From the NCBI GenBank assembly GCA_964434165.1, contig CAYSUS010000021.1, positions 1 to 64,000 of the forward strand: a stretch of DNA of 64,000 nt, in the 5' to 3' direction. This document shows positions 35,717-46,613 of this stretch, one piece after another; position 1 is the stretch's first letter, and each line of letters opens with the position of its first letter. Under the pieces are notes generated by a model. The model saw only the letters and a program-made list of their open reading frames with translations. It searched no databases and was not told where the DNA came from. The position numbers and the translations under genes were made by a program. This stretch comes from CAYSUS01 sp964434165. GTDB lineage: Bacteria > Planctomycetota > Planctomycetia > Pirellulales > Thermoguttaceae.

Positions 35717-38551
35717 CTAGGCCGGGCCCAGGGCCTGGAGCATCAGCGCCTCCTGCTGTCGGCGATGCATGGTGGCCGAGCCGGTGGCCGGACTGGCCGA
35801 CGCCCGACGCGATACCGTGCGCAGCGGATGGCGCCCGAACAGCTTCGCGCCGAACCTCGTGCGCATGAACGAACACGCCCCCATGTTCTCGGGCTCCTCC
35901 TGGACCCAGACGACGGGCGTTTTCTCCGCGTAGGGCTGAAGCACCTGGCGGAGACGGTCCTCGGGCAGCGGGTAAAGCTGCTCAATCCGCACGAGCGCCA
36001 CGTCCTCGCGGTTCTGCTGCTCGCGCTTGTCCAACAGATCGTAGTAAACCTTGCCGCTCGACAGCACCACGCGCCGGGTGTTCTCCGCACGTACGGACGT
36101 GTCGGGAAGCACGCGGCGGAAGTGACCGGCCGAAAGGTCCTCCAACGAGCTGACCACCCGCGGATGGCGCAGGAGGCTCTTCGGGGCGATCACGATCAGC
36201 GGCTTCAGCCAGCGGCGGAGCATCTGCCGGCGGAGGACGTGGAAATACTGGGCGGGCGTAGTGGGCACCACGACCTGGATGTTGTCGCGCGTGGCCAGAC
36301 GGAGGAACCGCTCCAGCCGGGCGCTGGAGTGCTCGGGGCCCTGGCCTTCGAACCCGTGGGGGAGAAGCATGACCACGCCACTGAGCCGCTTCCACTTCTG
36401 CTCGGCGCTGGTGATGAACTGATCGACGATTACCTGGGCGGCGTTGCAGAAGTCGCCGAACTGGGCCTCCCACACGACGAGGCAGTCCGGGTAATCCATG
36501 CTGTAACCGTACTCGAACCCCAGGGCCCCGGCCTCGCACAGGGGGCTGTTGATGATCTCCACGGGGGCCTGGTCGTCGGCAAGCCGGGCGAGCGGCGTCA
36601 CGGTGCGGCCGGTCTTCACGTCGTGGAGCACGGCATGTCGGTGGCTGAACGTGCCCCGCTGACAGTCCTGCCCGGAGAGGCGCACGCGCAGGCCCTCGGT
36701 GGCCAGCGTGGCCAGGGCCAGGCCTTCCGCGGCCGACCAGTCGAGCGGCTCCTTCCCCTCGGCCATGGCCCGCCGGCGCTGGAGCCAGCGTTTGAGCCTG
36801 GGATGCGGCTCGAATCCTTCGGGCAGGTCCGTCAGCCGCGCAAGCAGATGGGCCAGGCGCCGGGGATCGACGCCGGTGGAGACGTGCTCGTCGAGCTCGC
36901 GACCCGCGCGGTAGCCGCGCCATACGTCGCCCTGCTCGTACGTCGGCCCGGTCACGTCGCCTTGCTGGGCCTTGTCGTACTGCTCCTCCAGAAACGCCTG
37001 GCGCTGCTGGATCGTGCGCTCCGCCTCGTCGCGATTGATCGCCTTCTCCTCGACCAGGCGGTCCTGGTAGAGCTTGTGGACGCTCGCACGCTTCTTGATC
37101 TGATGGTACAGAGCCGGCTGGGTGAACTCCGGCTCGTCGCTCTCGTTGTGGCCCCGGCGGCGGTAGCATTGCAGATCGATCACCACGTCGCGGGCGAACG
37201 CGTGGCGGAAGTCCGTGGCCAGGTCGATCGCTTGCGCCACCGCCTCGGGGTCCTCGCCGTGCACGTGGAAGATGGGTACTTGAAGCATCTTGGCCACGTC
37301 CGTGGCGTAGCGGGTGGAGCGGCCGTCCTCGGGCGAGGTGGTGAAGCCGATCTGGTTGTTGATCACCACGTGGAGCGTGCCGCCCACCGTGTAGCCCGGC
37401 AGTCGGCTGAGGTTCAAGGTCTCCTGAACGATCCCCTCCCCGGCAAAGGCCGCGTCGCCGTGGACGAGAATCAGCATCCCCCGCTCGTGCCGCACGTCGC
37501 CGGAACGCTCCTGTTTGGCGCGCAGCGCGCCTTGCGCCACAGTGTTGACGAATTCGAGGTGGCTGGGGTTGAAGCACAAGGTCACGTGCAGGCGGCGACC
37601 GTTGGCCGCGTACCAGTAGTTGTCGTGCCCCAGGTGATACTTAACGTCGCCGCCCTCGGGGAGCGTGGGGAACGCGTCTTCGAACTCGGTGAATACCTGG
37701 GCAGGGCTCTTCCCCAGGATGTTGGCCAGCACGTTCAGACGCCCGCGGTGGGCCATGCCCATCACGATCTCCACGATGCCCTGGCGCGCCGCCTTCTCGA
37801 TGGCCAGGTCCAACAGCGCGATCAACACTTCCGCGCCTTCCAGCGAGAAGGTCTTGGCCCCGAGATACTTCTTCAGCACGAACTTCTCGAACGAGACCGC
37901 CTCGGCCAGTCGGCGGAGGATGCGGATGCGGGTCGCCCGGTCGAGCTGAGCCCGATTCTCCGTCGCCTCCATCCGCTCCAGAAGCCACCCCCGCATGCGG
38001 AGGTCGTCCAGGTGCATGAACTCCACACCGATCGGGCCGCAGTAGGTCCGCTGCAGCCGCCCGAGGCGCTCGCGGAGCGTTCCCGCCCGACCGTCGTTGC
38101 GCCCGCCCGAAAACACCGGCCGGTCCAGATCGACCTCGGCCAGGCCGTGGAAGATCGGCGCGAGCTCCGAATGGCCCGGCGGCGGCCGGTCCAAGGGATC
38201 GAACCGGGCGGCCAGATGACCGCGCGTGCGATAGGCGTCGGCCAGGCGGCCCAAAACGGCGCGCAGCCGGGCGGCCTCGGCGGAATCCACCTCTGCACCG
38301 GCAGGCGCTCCGCCAGGTGCAGAAACCCCTCCAGATGGGGCGCCGTTGACCGGCGTCCCCGCGGACGGCGGGTCGAAGATGCTCCGCGGCGCGAAGGTGG
38401 GCTGGAAACGGCGAGGTGCGGATACTCCGTGCTCGCCCAACTGCGCGCGGAACAAATCCCTCCACTGAGGGGGCACATGATCCGGATCTTGGAGGTAGTC
38501 CTCGAGCAGACGCTCCAGGTATTCAACGCTCAGGCTACTTGGCAGCGCCAT
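35717..38551 (-). CDS. sucA: 2-oxoglutarate dehydrogenase E1 component
   Basis: Thiamine-diphosphate-dependent decarboxylase of the TCA cycle. ATG 38551 gives 944 residues and the family N-terminus (MALPSSLSVEYLERLLEDY), the E2-binding segment; the open frame upstream to 39088 is non-coding. Key motifs: HLAARFDPL, GVEFMHLDD, RFLSFEKFVLKKYLGAKTFSLEG in close form, the catalytic His-rich GMAHRGRLNVLANILGK, VKYHLGHDN, VHGDAAFAGEGIVQETLNLS, the ThDP motif (HGEDPEAVAQA ... CYRRRGHNESDEPEFTQP), and the C-terminal transketolase-like domain ending FGRHPLRTVSRRASASPATGS. It leads the operon with sucB and lpd. No succinyl-CoA synthetase gene is nearby. Confidence 0.97.
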   Translation of the reverse strand: MALPSSLSVEYLERLLEDYLQDPDHVPPQWRDLFRAQLGEHGVSAPRRFQPTFAPRSIFDPPSAGTPVNGAPSGGVSAPGGAPAGAEVDSAEAARLRAVLGRLADAYRTRGHLAARFDPLDRPPPGHSELAPIFHGLAEVDLDRPVFSGGRNDGRAGTLRERLGRLQRTYCGPIGVEFMHLDDLRMRGWLLERMEATENRAQLDRATRIRILRRLAEAVSFEKFVLKKYLGAKTFSLEGAEVLIALLDLAIEKAARQGIVEIVMGMAHRGRLNVLANILGKSPAQVFTEFEDAFPTLPEGGDVKYHLGHDNYWYAANGRRLHVTLCFNPSHLEFVNTVAQGALRAKQERSGDVRHERGMLILVHGDAAFAGEGIVQETLNLSRLPGYTVGGTLHVVINNQIGFTTSPEDGRSTRYATDVAKMLQVPIFHVHGEDPEAVAQAIDLATDFRHAFARDVVIDLQCYRRRGHNESDEPEFTQPALYHQIKKRASVHKLYQDRLVEEKAINRDEAERTIQQRQAFLEEQYDKAQQGDVTGPTYEQGDVWRGYRAGRELDEHVSTGVDPRRLAHLLARLTDLPEGFEPHPRLKRWLQRRRAMAEGKEPLDWSAAEGLALATLATEGLRVRLSGQDCQRGTFSHRHAVLHDVKTGRTVTPLARLADDQAPVEIINSPLCEAGALGFEYGYSMDYPDCLVVWEAQFGDFCNAAQVIVDQFITSAEQKWKRLSGVVMLLPHGFEGQGPEHSSARLERFLRLATRDNIQVVVPTTPAQYFHVLRRQMLRRWLKPLIVIAPKSLLRHPRVVSSLEDLSAGHFRRVLPDTSVRAENTRRVVLSSGKVYYDLLDKREQQNREDVALVRIEQLYPLPEDRLRQVLQPYAEKTPVVWVQEEPENMGACSFMRTRFGAKLFGRHPLRTVSRRASASPATGSATMHRRQQEALMLQALGPA

Positions 38552-38876
38552 GTCCACGTCGGGATTCCGACTTCCAGTCCGCGGTTGCCCTTGAAGACCG
38601 TTACGGAATTGTACTACGGCCAAAATCGGGGAACCACGAAAAGCGCGGAGCATTCCGCTCTTGCCGAGCGTGGGGGCAGGCCTTGACGCTGGCTTCGGCG
38701 GGGACAGGCCCCGCCGCCAGGGGAATACTGGCCTTGGCGTGCGTCCGCGCAGCAGGGCGGCGGCCCTGGACTCCCAGGGCGTCGCGCGACCGCGGCGCTG
38801 CCGCCAGACGGCATGGGCAACGGAAGCGCGGGGGTGGTCGGAAGCGGCGGGGAGGCGCTGACGTTCCGAGGCCGGA
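38552..38876. other. Leader and promoter region of sucA
   Basis: A 325-bp gap between sucA and the 3' end of the CapD-like gene upstream, both on the minus strand. TACAAT (minus strand, 38613-38608) is a good -10 that would give a leader of about 50 nt; the matching -35 (TGGTTC, 38636-38631) is weak. No ORF is supported. Confidence 0.4.
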
Positions 38877-40823
38877 TCAGGCCGCCCGCTTTCGGTCGGG
38901 CGGCAGCGCGGCGGGCGGACGGTATTGAGGGATGATCTCGCCGAGCGATGTGAGGATGTCCCCGATCTGCTCCGCCTCGGCCAGCGCCTCCAACCGCAAC
39001 ACGGCCTGGCGAACCGCAGCGCCGTCTCGGCGTTTGCGCTCGGCGACCATGATCTTGGGATGCACGGTCGGCAGTCGCCGCTCGCCATGCACGTGCAGTT
39101 CCTCGAAGAGTTTCTCGCCGGGCCGGGTCCCCGTGAACACGATCTCGATGTCCTCGCCCGGCGTCAATCCCGACAGCCGGATCATGTCCTCGGCGAGGTT
39201 CACGATCCGCACGGGCTCGCCCATGTCGAGCACGAGGATCTCACCGCTCTTGCCGATGGTCCCCGCCTGGATAACCAAGCGGGCGGCCTCGGGAATGGTC
39301 ATGAAGAACCGTTCCATGCGGGGATCGGTCACGGTGACCGGTCCGCCCTCGGCGATCTGATGGCGGAAGACGGGCACCACGCTCCCGGCCGAGTCGAGCA
39401 CGTTGCCGAAACGGACCGTGACGAAGCGGCAACTCGACTTCTCGGCCGCCGACTGGACGTAGAGCTCGGCGGTGCGCTTGCAGGCCCCCATCACGCTGGT
39501 CGGATTGACCGCCTTGTCCGTGGAGATCATGACGAACGAGCCGACGCCGAGCTCCATGGCCAGATCGGCCAAGACCCGGGTGGCCTTGACGATGTTCTTG
39601 ACCGCTTCGGCCGGGTGCTGCTCCATCAAGGGAACGTGCTTGTAAGCCGCGGCGTGAAAGATCACGTCGGGGCGGTACTGCTCGAGCAACCGTCGCACGC
39701 GCTTCGCGTCGAGCACGTCGGCCAGCAGGACCTCGACAGGCACGGAGTGCGCGAAGGCGCGCAGTTCGCGTTCCAGGAAGAACTGCCCCGTTTCCGAGCG
39801 ATCGACGAGCACGACCCGGGCCGGGGCGAACCTGACCAACTGCCGGCATATCTCCGAGCCGATGCTCCCCGCGCTGCCCGTCACCAGGAGCACCCGACCG
39901 TCGATCCACTGGCGGATGTTCTCCATGTCGAGCTGGACCGGCTCGCGCCGCAGCAGGTCGTTGATCGATACGGGCCGCGGCCGGATCGCCACGCTGCCGG
40001 TAATCAACTGCTCGAAACTGGGCACCACCCGGACACGGATGCCGTGCCCCCGGGTCTCCTCGACGAGCTTGCGGACCTGCCGGCCGGGCAGGTCCCCCGT
40101 GGCGATGAGGACCTCGTGAACCTCGTAGCGCTCAGCCAGCGCGCGGATCTGGTCGATGGCGCCGACGACGGGCACGCCGCCGATCCGCTCGCCCACGCGC
40201 CGTCCGTCGTCGAGAAACCCGACCACGTGACAGCTCAGCGACTTGTTGCGCCGAATGGTTCGCAGCAGCGACTCCCCCGCATCGTTGGCTCCCACGATGA
40301 AGGTCGGCACCTTGTCGGACGAGAGAAGCGTCAACCAGCTCCGTTCGTGGATGACGCGCCAGGCCGCGCGCAACCCTCCTACCACGACGATCGTCGCTCC
40401 CCAGTCCAGCAGAAGGATGCTGCGGGGGATGAACCGGTTGGGGATGAAGAGCCGGTCCACCAGGACGAGGACCAACAGGCTGCTGGTGGCGGCTTGCACC
40501 AGGGAGACCAGATCGTAGAAGCTGACGTACCGACTCCACCCCTGGTGAATGCGGAACCACCCGAACAGCAGCACCTTGATGAGGACCACCCAGCCGACCA
40601 TGGATGCCAGTTCCGCCCACTCCGAGTCGCTGAGCTGCCCCTCGAACCGAATCCAATAGCTCAGGCAATAGATGCCGGCGGCGATGGGCGGAAGGGCCGC
40701 CAGCCAAAGGAGCTGGCGCCTAAGACGCGACCCCAGCTCGCGCCACGTCAAGGGGCTGGGCTTCGCACTGCCCTCGAGGCCCACCGGTTGGAGAACCTCG
40801 GGAGTTTCCGGGTCCGAATGCAT
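38877..40823 (-). CDS. Membrane nucleotide-sugar 4,6-dehydratase/epimerase (CapD/WbpM/FlaA1 type)
   Basis: A 648-residue polysaccharide-biosynthesis protein. ATG 40823 (MHSDPETPEVL) is chosen; a GTG 45 bases upstream is possible. Four hydrophobic helices (about residues 30-140) anchor it to the inner membrane. A CoA-binding-like Rossmann domain follows (FIVGANDAGESLLRTI ... GFLDDGRRVGERIGG). The catalytic SDR domain shows LLVTGSAGSIGSEICRQL, AAAYKHVPLMEQHP, ISTDKAVNPTSVMGACKR (the usual YxxxK Tyr replaced by Met, as in this family) and VRFGNVLDSAGSV. It probably converts UDP-GlcNAc-type sugars for surface polysaccharide. No other polysaccharide genes adjoin it. Confidence 0.93.
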   Translation of the reverse strand: MHSDPETPEVLQPVGLEGSAKPSPLTWRELGSRLRRQLLWLAALPPIAAGIYCLSYWIRFEGQLSDSEWAELASMVGWVVLIKVLLFGWFRIHQGWSRYVSFYDLVSLVQAATSSLLVLVLVDRLFIPNRFIPRSILLLDWGATIVVVGGLRAAWRVIHERSWLTLLSSDKVPTFIVGANDAGESLLRTIRRNKSLSCHVVGFLDDGRRVGERIGGVPVVGAIDQIRALAERYEVHEVLIATGDLPGRQVRKLVEETRGHGIRVRVVPSFEQLITGSVAIRPRPVSINDLLRREPVQLDMENIRQWIDGRVLLVTGSAGSIGSEICRQLVRFAPARVVLVDRSETGQFFLERELRAFAHSVPVEVLLADVLDAKRVRRLLEQYRPDVIFHAAAYKHVPLMEQHPAEAVKNIVKATRVLADLAMELGVGSFVMISTDKAVNPTSVMGACKRTAELYVQSAAEKSSCRFVTVRFGNVLDSAGSVVPVFRHQIAEGGPVTVTDPRMERFFMTIPEAARLVIQAGTIGKSGEILVLDMGEPVRIVNLAEDMIRLSGLTPGEDIEIVFTGTRPGEKLFEELHVHGERRLPTVHPKIMVAERKRRDGAAVRQAVLRLEALAEAEQIGDILTSLGEIIPQYRPPAALPPDRKRAA

Positions 40824-41079
40824 AGGTGTCGGCCGCCTTCCCGAAAGACCGCTGTCGCGCCCCCCCACCCCGCACCGATTGCAGACACCTCTTCCGCCGC
40901 GGAGGACGGTTGGGACGGCCCGCTCTCACAATCTGAGGGGAATGTGCAAAAAGGGGCGACTCCTTCCCCGCCAAGAAGTGCAGGGGCGGTAGATAACAGG
41001 AATCGGCGGCGATGGTCAACACCATTTCGCCGGTCGAAGAACGCCAAACGCCACCCTCCCCCACGCGGCCAAATGCACC

Positions 41080-41109
41080 TTGCCCTGATCGCGCGTGCGG
41101 TGCTACACT
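41080..41109 (+). promoter_or_regulatory. Promoter of the histidine kinase / NtrC-type regulator operon
   Basis: TTGCCC (41080-41085), 18-bp spacer, TACACT (41104-41109). The predicted start point, near 41116, leaves a leader of about 38 nt to GTG 41155 but only about 5 nt to ATG 41122, which favours the GTG. Confidence 0.5.
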
Positions 41110-41154
41110 CCCACCCCGCGGATGTCCCGCTCGTGCCCGCGAAGGACCCGACCC

Positions 41155-42733
41155 GTGCTCTCCCGTTGGCCGATCCGCGTCAAGCTGCTCATCGGCCTGG
41201 CGCTGTTGCTGCTGTTGCTGCTGATCCTGGCCGGGGGCGGTCTGTACGCGACGTACGCGTACCGCGGGCTGGCCAAGGGTCTGAGCGCCCGCGTGGAGGA
41301 GCTGCCGGCCGCGGCCGAGGTAAGCCGCCAGGTGACTGACCTGAGGATCATGCTCGGCGAGCTGGCCGGGCTGCGCCAGACGCAGCTTCCCAGCACGGAC
41401 CCGGCCGACCTCCAGGTGAAGATCTGGAAGCTCGGACACCGCTTCGCCTCCGGGCTGGACGACGTGGACGCGGCCCTGGCCGAGTACCGCCTGCACCTGG
41501 AGAACACGGTGGCCGGCTCGCCGATCACCGACAACCACGAGGAATGGGAGACGCTCCGCAAGGTGGAGTCCGCCCTGGCCCGGGTCCACCAGGCCAACGA
41601 GGACTCGGAGTGGATGATGGACGACATCAAGATCCAGCAGCTCGATCACGAAGTGCAGCGCCTGCAACACCTCGTGGCCGAGCTGCCCGAGCACCTGCAC
41701 CGCAGGATGCGTCGCCTGGCGGCCGACGTGCGGGGCCAGTATCGGGGGTTCATCGTGGGCACGTGGATCGTGAGCCTCTCGGCGGGGCTGATCCTGGCCC
41801 TGTTCGTCCGCCTGTTCTACCGGTGGGTGTTCGTCCCCTTGCGGCTGCTGATCGCCGGGAGCCGCGAGGTGGCCGCGGGAAACTTCGGCCACCGGATCAC
41901 GCTTGCGACCGACGACGAGATGGCCGAGCTGGCCGACGCCATGAACAGGATGACCGACCGCTTCGAGGCCACGCGCGATGACCTCGACCGCCAGGTCCAG
42001 GAGCGGACGCGCCAGGTGGTGCGCAACGAACAGCTTGCCAGCGTGGGCTTTCTCGCCGCGGGCGTGGCCCACGAGATCAACAATCCGCTGGCCTCGATCG
42101 CCATGTCGGCCGAGTCGCTGGAGGAGCGCGTGGCGGAGATCCTCGACCCGGCCGACGCCCGGCACGAGGTCGTGGCCAGCTATCTCACGATGATCCAGAG
42201 CGAGGCGTTCCGCTGCAAGGAGATCACCGAGCGGCTCCTCGACTTCTCGCGCACCGGCGAGGTCCGCCGCCAAAACACCGACCTGGCAGAGCTGGTCCGC
42301 GGCGTGATCGACATGGTCAAGCACCTGGGCCGCTACCAGGGGAAGCGGTTCGACTTGTCGGCGACCGGCCCCGTCGTGGCTTGGGTCAACGCCCAGGAGA
42401 TCAAGCAGGTGGTTCTCAACCTCTTGACCAACGCCCTGGACAGCATCGACGCGACCGGGCACGTGCGCATCGAGCTGGCCCGCCGGGATGGGATGGCCCA
42501 GATCGATTTCACGGACGACGGGTGCGGCATGGCGCCGGACGTGCTGGACCATGTGTTCGAGCCGTTCTACACGCGAAAGCGCAACGGGCAGGGGACGGGC
42601 CTCGGCCTGTCGATCACCGCGCGGATCGTGGCCGACCACGGCGGCGAGATCGTCGCGCGCAGCGACGGTCCAAAGCGCGGCGCCACGTTCCAGGTCCGGC
42701 TGCCGCTGCGCGCGGCGGCCGAGGAGGTGCCCC

Positions 42734-42753
<20 letters not shown>
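41155..42753 (+). CDS. Membrane sensor histidine kinase, HAMP-HisKA-HATPase
   Basis: A 532-residue two-component sensor. GTG 41155 has GAAGGA about 9 nt upstream and fits the promoter; ATG 41122 in the same frame is the alternative. TM1 is residues about 9-32 (Leu-rich), then a helical periplasmic sensor of about 180 residues and TM2 near FIVGTWIVSLSAGLILALFV. HAMP (PLRLLIAGSREVAAGNFGHRI), HisKA with phospho-His (LAAGVAHEINNPLASIAMS), N box (VLNLLTNALDS), G1 (DDGCGMAP), and G2 (GTGLGLSI) are all intact. It overlaps the NtrC-type regulator by 20 bp, so the two form a cognate pair, similar in plan to other NtrB/NtrC-like systems. Confidence 0.94.
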
Positions 42754-44116
<1,363 letters not shown>

Positions 44117-44142
44117 GAGGCCCCCGCTTGGGGCTGGAATCA

Positions 44143-44216
44143 ACCGCAGCCCGAAGCACAAGCGAGGGAACCCCAGGAGCCACCTCCTCTCCCTCGCTTA
44201 CGCCACGGGCTGCGGT
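44143..44216. terminator. Long imperfect palindrome between the NtrC-type regulator and lexA
   Basis: Two 27-base arms, 44143-44169 (beginning ACCGCAGCCCG and ending AAGCGAGGGA) and 44190-44216 (the reverse complement with four mismatches), around a 20-nt loop. It sits between convergent genes. It is unrelated in sequence to the 15-base-arm hairpin family. It probably acts as a two-way terminator, or is a dispersed repeat. Confidence 0.65.
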
Positions 44217-44253
44217 GCCATGCGCAACCCCGGATCGCACTGTCGACCGCGCA

Positions 44254-44862
44254 CTAGTCCACCTTGCGCACCACGCCCACCACCACGCCCAGCACGCGGG
44301 CATTGCGCACGTAGATGGGCTTCATGGTCGAGTTGGCCGGCTCCAGGCGGATGCGGTTCTTCTCGGGAAACCATCGCTTGAGGGTCGCCTCGCCCTCGTC
44401 GGTGATGGCCACCACGATCTGCCCCTTGCGCGCGGTCCTCTGGCGGCGCACGACCACGTAGTCGCCGTCGGTGATCTGGTCGTCGATCATCGAGTCGCCG
44501 CTGACTTCGAGCACCATGAGATCTTCCCTCTCGGAGGGGAACATCGCCTCGAAATCGACGCGCTCCTCCTGCTCGACCGCCTCGTGGAGCACGCCCGCGG
44601 CGATCCGCCCGGCCAGGGGCAGCCCGCGGAAGTGCGCCGGTTCGGTGGCCAACTGGATCGCCCGCGACATGTTCGCCTCGCGCACGATCAGGCCTTTCTT
44701 CTCCAGGGCTTTCAGGTGGCACATCACGCCGTTGGGTGAGCGGATGCGGAAGTGATCGCCGATCTCGCGGACCGTGGGCCCGTAGCCGCGGTTGCGAATC
44801 CGCTCGCGAATGAACTCGTACACCGCACGCTGCCGGTCGGTCAGCCGCTCGGATGGGTCCAT
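44254..44862 (-). CDS. lexA: SOS regulator LexA
   Basis: Self-cleaving SOS repressor of 202 residues. ATG 44862 (MDPSERLTDRQRAVYEFI) matches the family start; an in-frame ATG 45 bases upstream is possible but would use most of the leader. The N-terminal winged helix is residues 1-70 (YGPTVREIGDHFRIRSPNGVMCHLKALEKKGLI). The cleavage site is A84-G85 (LPLAGRIAAG). The catalytic dyad is Ser124 (VSGDSMIDDQITDGD) and Lys162 (EATLKRWFP). Its own promoter carries an inverted repeat suited to autoregulation. uvrA, a usual SOS gene, lies 41 kb away in this window, but its regulatory region shows no obvious copy of that repeat. Confidence 0.95.
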   Translation of the reverse strand: MDPSERLTDRQRAVYEFIRERIRNRGYGPTVREIGDHFRIRSPNGVMCHLKALEKKGLIVREANMSRAIQLATEPAHFRGLPLAGRIAAGVLHEAVEQEERVDFEAMFPSEREDLMVLEVSGDSMIDDQITDGDYVVVRRQRTARKGQIVVAITDEGEATLKRWFPEKNRIRLEPANSTMKPIYVRNARVLGVVVGVVRKVD

Positions 44863-44899
44863 GAGAGGTTCCCCTGGGTGGAGGCCTTCGGCGATGGGT

Positions 44900-44946
44900 T
44901 TGTACATCTATGGACAATCGTACAATATACGGCTGTACACAGTCAA
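44900..44946 (-). promoter_or_regulatory. lexA promoter with operator-like inverted repeat
   Basis: On the minus strand: TTGACT (44946-44941), 18-bp spacer, TACGAT (44922-44917), predicted start near 44910 and a leader of about 48 nt. TTGTAC-N14-GTACAA (44900-44925) straddles the -10, and a further TGTACA lies at 44934-44939 in the spacer. Three GTAC cores in 40 bp of AT-rich sequence suggest LexA operators. Confidence 0.55.
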
Positions 44947-45039
44947 GACCTTACAGGGCGGAATCGGCCGACGGGCGTGGGGGCCGGGAGGCTTCTCTCA
45001 AGTGCGACTTCCCCGCGCAACCGCGTCGCCTTCCCTTGG

Positions 45040-45068
45040 TTGAACCGCTTGTCTCGGCCAACTAGACT
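45040..45068 (+). promoter_or_regulatory. Promoter of the lipoprotein gene
   Basis: TTGAAC (45040-45045), 17-bp spacer, TAGACT (45063-45068). The best-spaced sigma-70-like promoter in the window, about 40 nt of leader before ATG 45117. Confidence 0.6.
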
Positions 45069-45116
45069 GAACCTGCTGCCGTCATTCCCAAGGGGTTCAG
45101 TTGGGGGGGGTGAAGG

Positions 45117-45518
45117 ATGTGGAAGCGGATGTGCATCGCCGGACTCGTCGCAAGTCTTTCTTTCGCAGCGGGTTGCGGCCCAGAAGGCTATCCTGAGGTG
45201 GCCCCGGTGTCAGGCACGGTCACGCTCAACGGACGCGAGGTCCAGACCGGTGTGATCGAGTTCCACAGCCTGGGCGATGGCAAGGACATCGCACGCGACG
45301 TCATCGAGCACGGCGAGTACCGCCTGACGACCTTCCTCCCGGACGACGGGGCCGTGCCCGGCAAGCACCGCGTGGTCGTCAAGTCGCCGCCCGACCTGGT
45401 CGTCGGCGCCGTCCCCGAGAAGTACGGCGACCCGGCCACGTCGGACCTGACCGTCGAGGTGAACCCGGGCGTCAACCAAATCCCCATCAAGCTCGGAACC
45501 GACGCGGAAGCGCCTTAA
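45117..45518 (+). CDS. Small lipoprotein with transthyretin-like (carboxypeptidase regulatory) fold
   Basis: A 133-residue exported lipoprotein. The signal peptide ends in a lipobox (LSFAAGC, Cys about residue 20). The mature part is a single beta-sandwich of the type abundant in planctomycetes: VSGTVTLNGREVQTGVIEFHSLG, then GEYRLTTFLPDDGAVPGKHRVVV and a closing VNPGVNQIPIKL. This domain usually acts as a surface or periplasmic binding module; no substrate can be named. A DUF6807 gene follows 53 bp later and may be cotranscribed. Confidence 0.85.
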   Translation: MWKRMCIAGLVASLSFAAGCGPEGYPEVAPVSGTVTLNGREVQTGVIEFHSLGDGKDIARDVIEHGEYRLTTFLPDDGAVPGKHRVVVKSPPDLVVGAVPEKYGDPATSDLTVEVNPGVNQIPIKLGTDAEAP

Positions 45519-45571
45519 CGAGCGTACCCCATCCCGAGAATCGCCGACCCCACCCACGGAGAGCCTCCGCC

Positions 45572-46558
45572 ATGAGAGCCCGTCGCGCCACGATCTGTTC
45601 CGCCGCCTGTCTCTGCGTGGGGGCGCTGGCCGTCGCCGCCGGGCCGGCCTGCGCCGCCGAGGAGTCCCGCGTCGCGCTGCGGCAGGAGAAGGACCGGGGC
45701 CGCATGCGGATCCTCGTCGAGGGGCGCGAGGCCGTGGTGTATCAGTACGGGCCGGAGGTGGACGTGGTCCACTACTATCCGGTCCGCAGTCCCTCGGGCA
45801 AGTCGATGACGGTGCAGAAGACCGAGCCCTATCCGCACCACCGGTCCTTCTGGCTGGGCGACAAGGTGCGTCTGGAAGGCGAATCGCGCGACGCGAGCTT
45901 CTACGCCCCGCTGTACAGCGCCGAGGACCGCAAGGACCCCAAGCCTCCCTTCCGCGACCGCGTGCGCCACGTCGAGTTCACCGAGGCGAATTCCTCGGCC
46001 GACCGGGCCGAGATCGGCATGAAGCTCGTCTGGGAGATGGACTTCGACAAGCCGGTCCTGGACGAATTGCGGACGATGCGTGTCGTGTCGCTCGGCGAGG
46101 GGCAGTACCTGCTCGACGTCACCTACAAGGTCACGGCGGCGCACGGCGACGTGACCTTCACCAGCGACTGGGTCCATTACGCCTGGCCGTACGTCCGCAT
46201 GAACAAGCATTTCTCGGTCGAGGGAGGCGGCACGATCGTCAACTCCGCGGGCGGGAGGAACCAGAAGGAGACGAACGGCAAGGAGGCTGACTGGGTCGAT
46301 TACTTCAACACCGTGGACGGCGCGACGGAAGGCCTAGCCCTTTTGAGCCACCCGGACAATCCGCGGCCCCACAAGTGGCTCACGCGCGATTACGGCACGT
46401 TCGGCCCGCGGCGGATCGACGCCAGGAGCGGGACGCGGTTCACGCTCGAGCGCGGCCGGTCGCTCACGCGGCGCGTGGGCGTTTACGTCCACCGCGGCGA
46501 CACGCAAGCGGCCAAGGTGGCGGAGGTCTTCGCGCGGTATGGGAAGGGGGAGTGGTAG
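45572..46558 (+). CDS. Secreted DUF6807 (PmoA-like) family protein
   Basis: A 328-residue exported protein with an Ala-rich signal peptide of about 28 residues (cleavage after ACAAEES). Family features are the N-terminal VVYQYGPEVDVVHYYPVRSPSG, the His-rich YPHHRSFWLGDKV, and a C-terminal stretch GLALLSHPDNPRPHKWLTRDYGTFGPRR. The fold is thought to be a galactose-mutarotase-like beta-sandwich, frequent in planctomycetes alongside carbohydrate-degrading genes. No glycoside hydrolase is adjacent. Its molecular function is unknown. Confidence 0.85.
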   Translation: MRARRATICSAACLCVGALAVAAGPACAAEESRVALRQEKDRGRMRILVEGREAVVYQYGPEVDVVHYYPVRSPSGKSMTVQKTEPYPHHRSFWLGDKVRLEGESRDASFYAPLYSAEDRKDPKPPFRDRVRHVEFTEANSSADRAEIGMKLVWEMDFDKPVLDELRTMRVVSLGEGQYLLDVTYKVTAAHGDVTFTSDWVHYAWPYVRMNKHFSVEGGGTIVNSAGGRNQKETNGKEADWVDYFNTVDGATEGLALLSHPDNPRPHKWLTRDYGTFGPRRIDARSGTRFTLERGRSLTRRVGVYVHRGDTQAAKVAEVFARYGKGEW

Positions 46559-46613
46559 GGCACGATCGCCGGCATGGGCGGACAGACCGTCGCTCAGAGC
46601 ACCCCTCCACACA

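Noticed and set aside
38552..39088. N-terminal extension of SucA to 1123 residues
   Set aside because: The residues before MALPSSLSVEYLERL are not conserved-looking, and the DNA contains the probable promoter.
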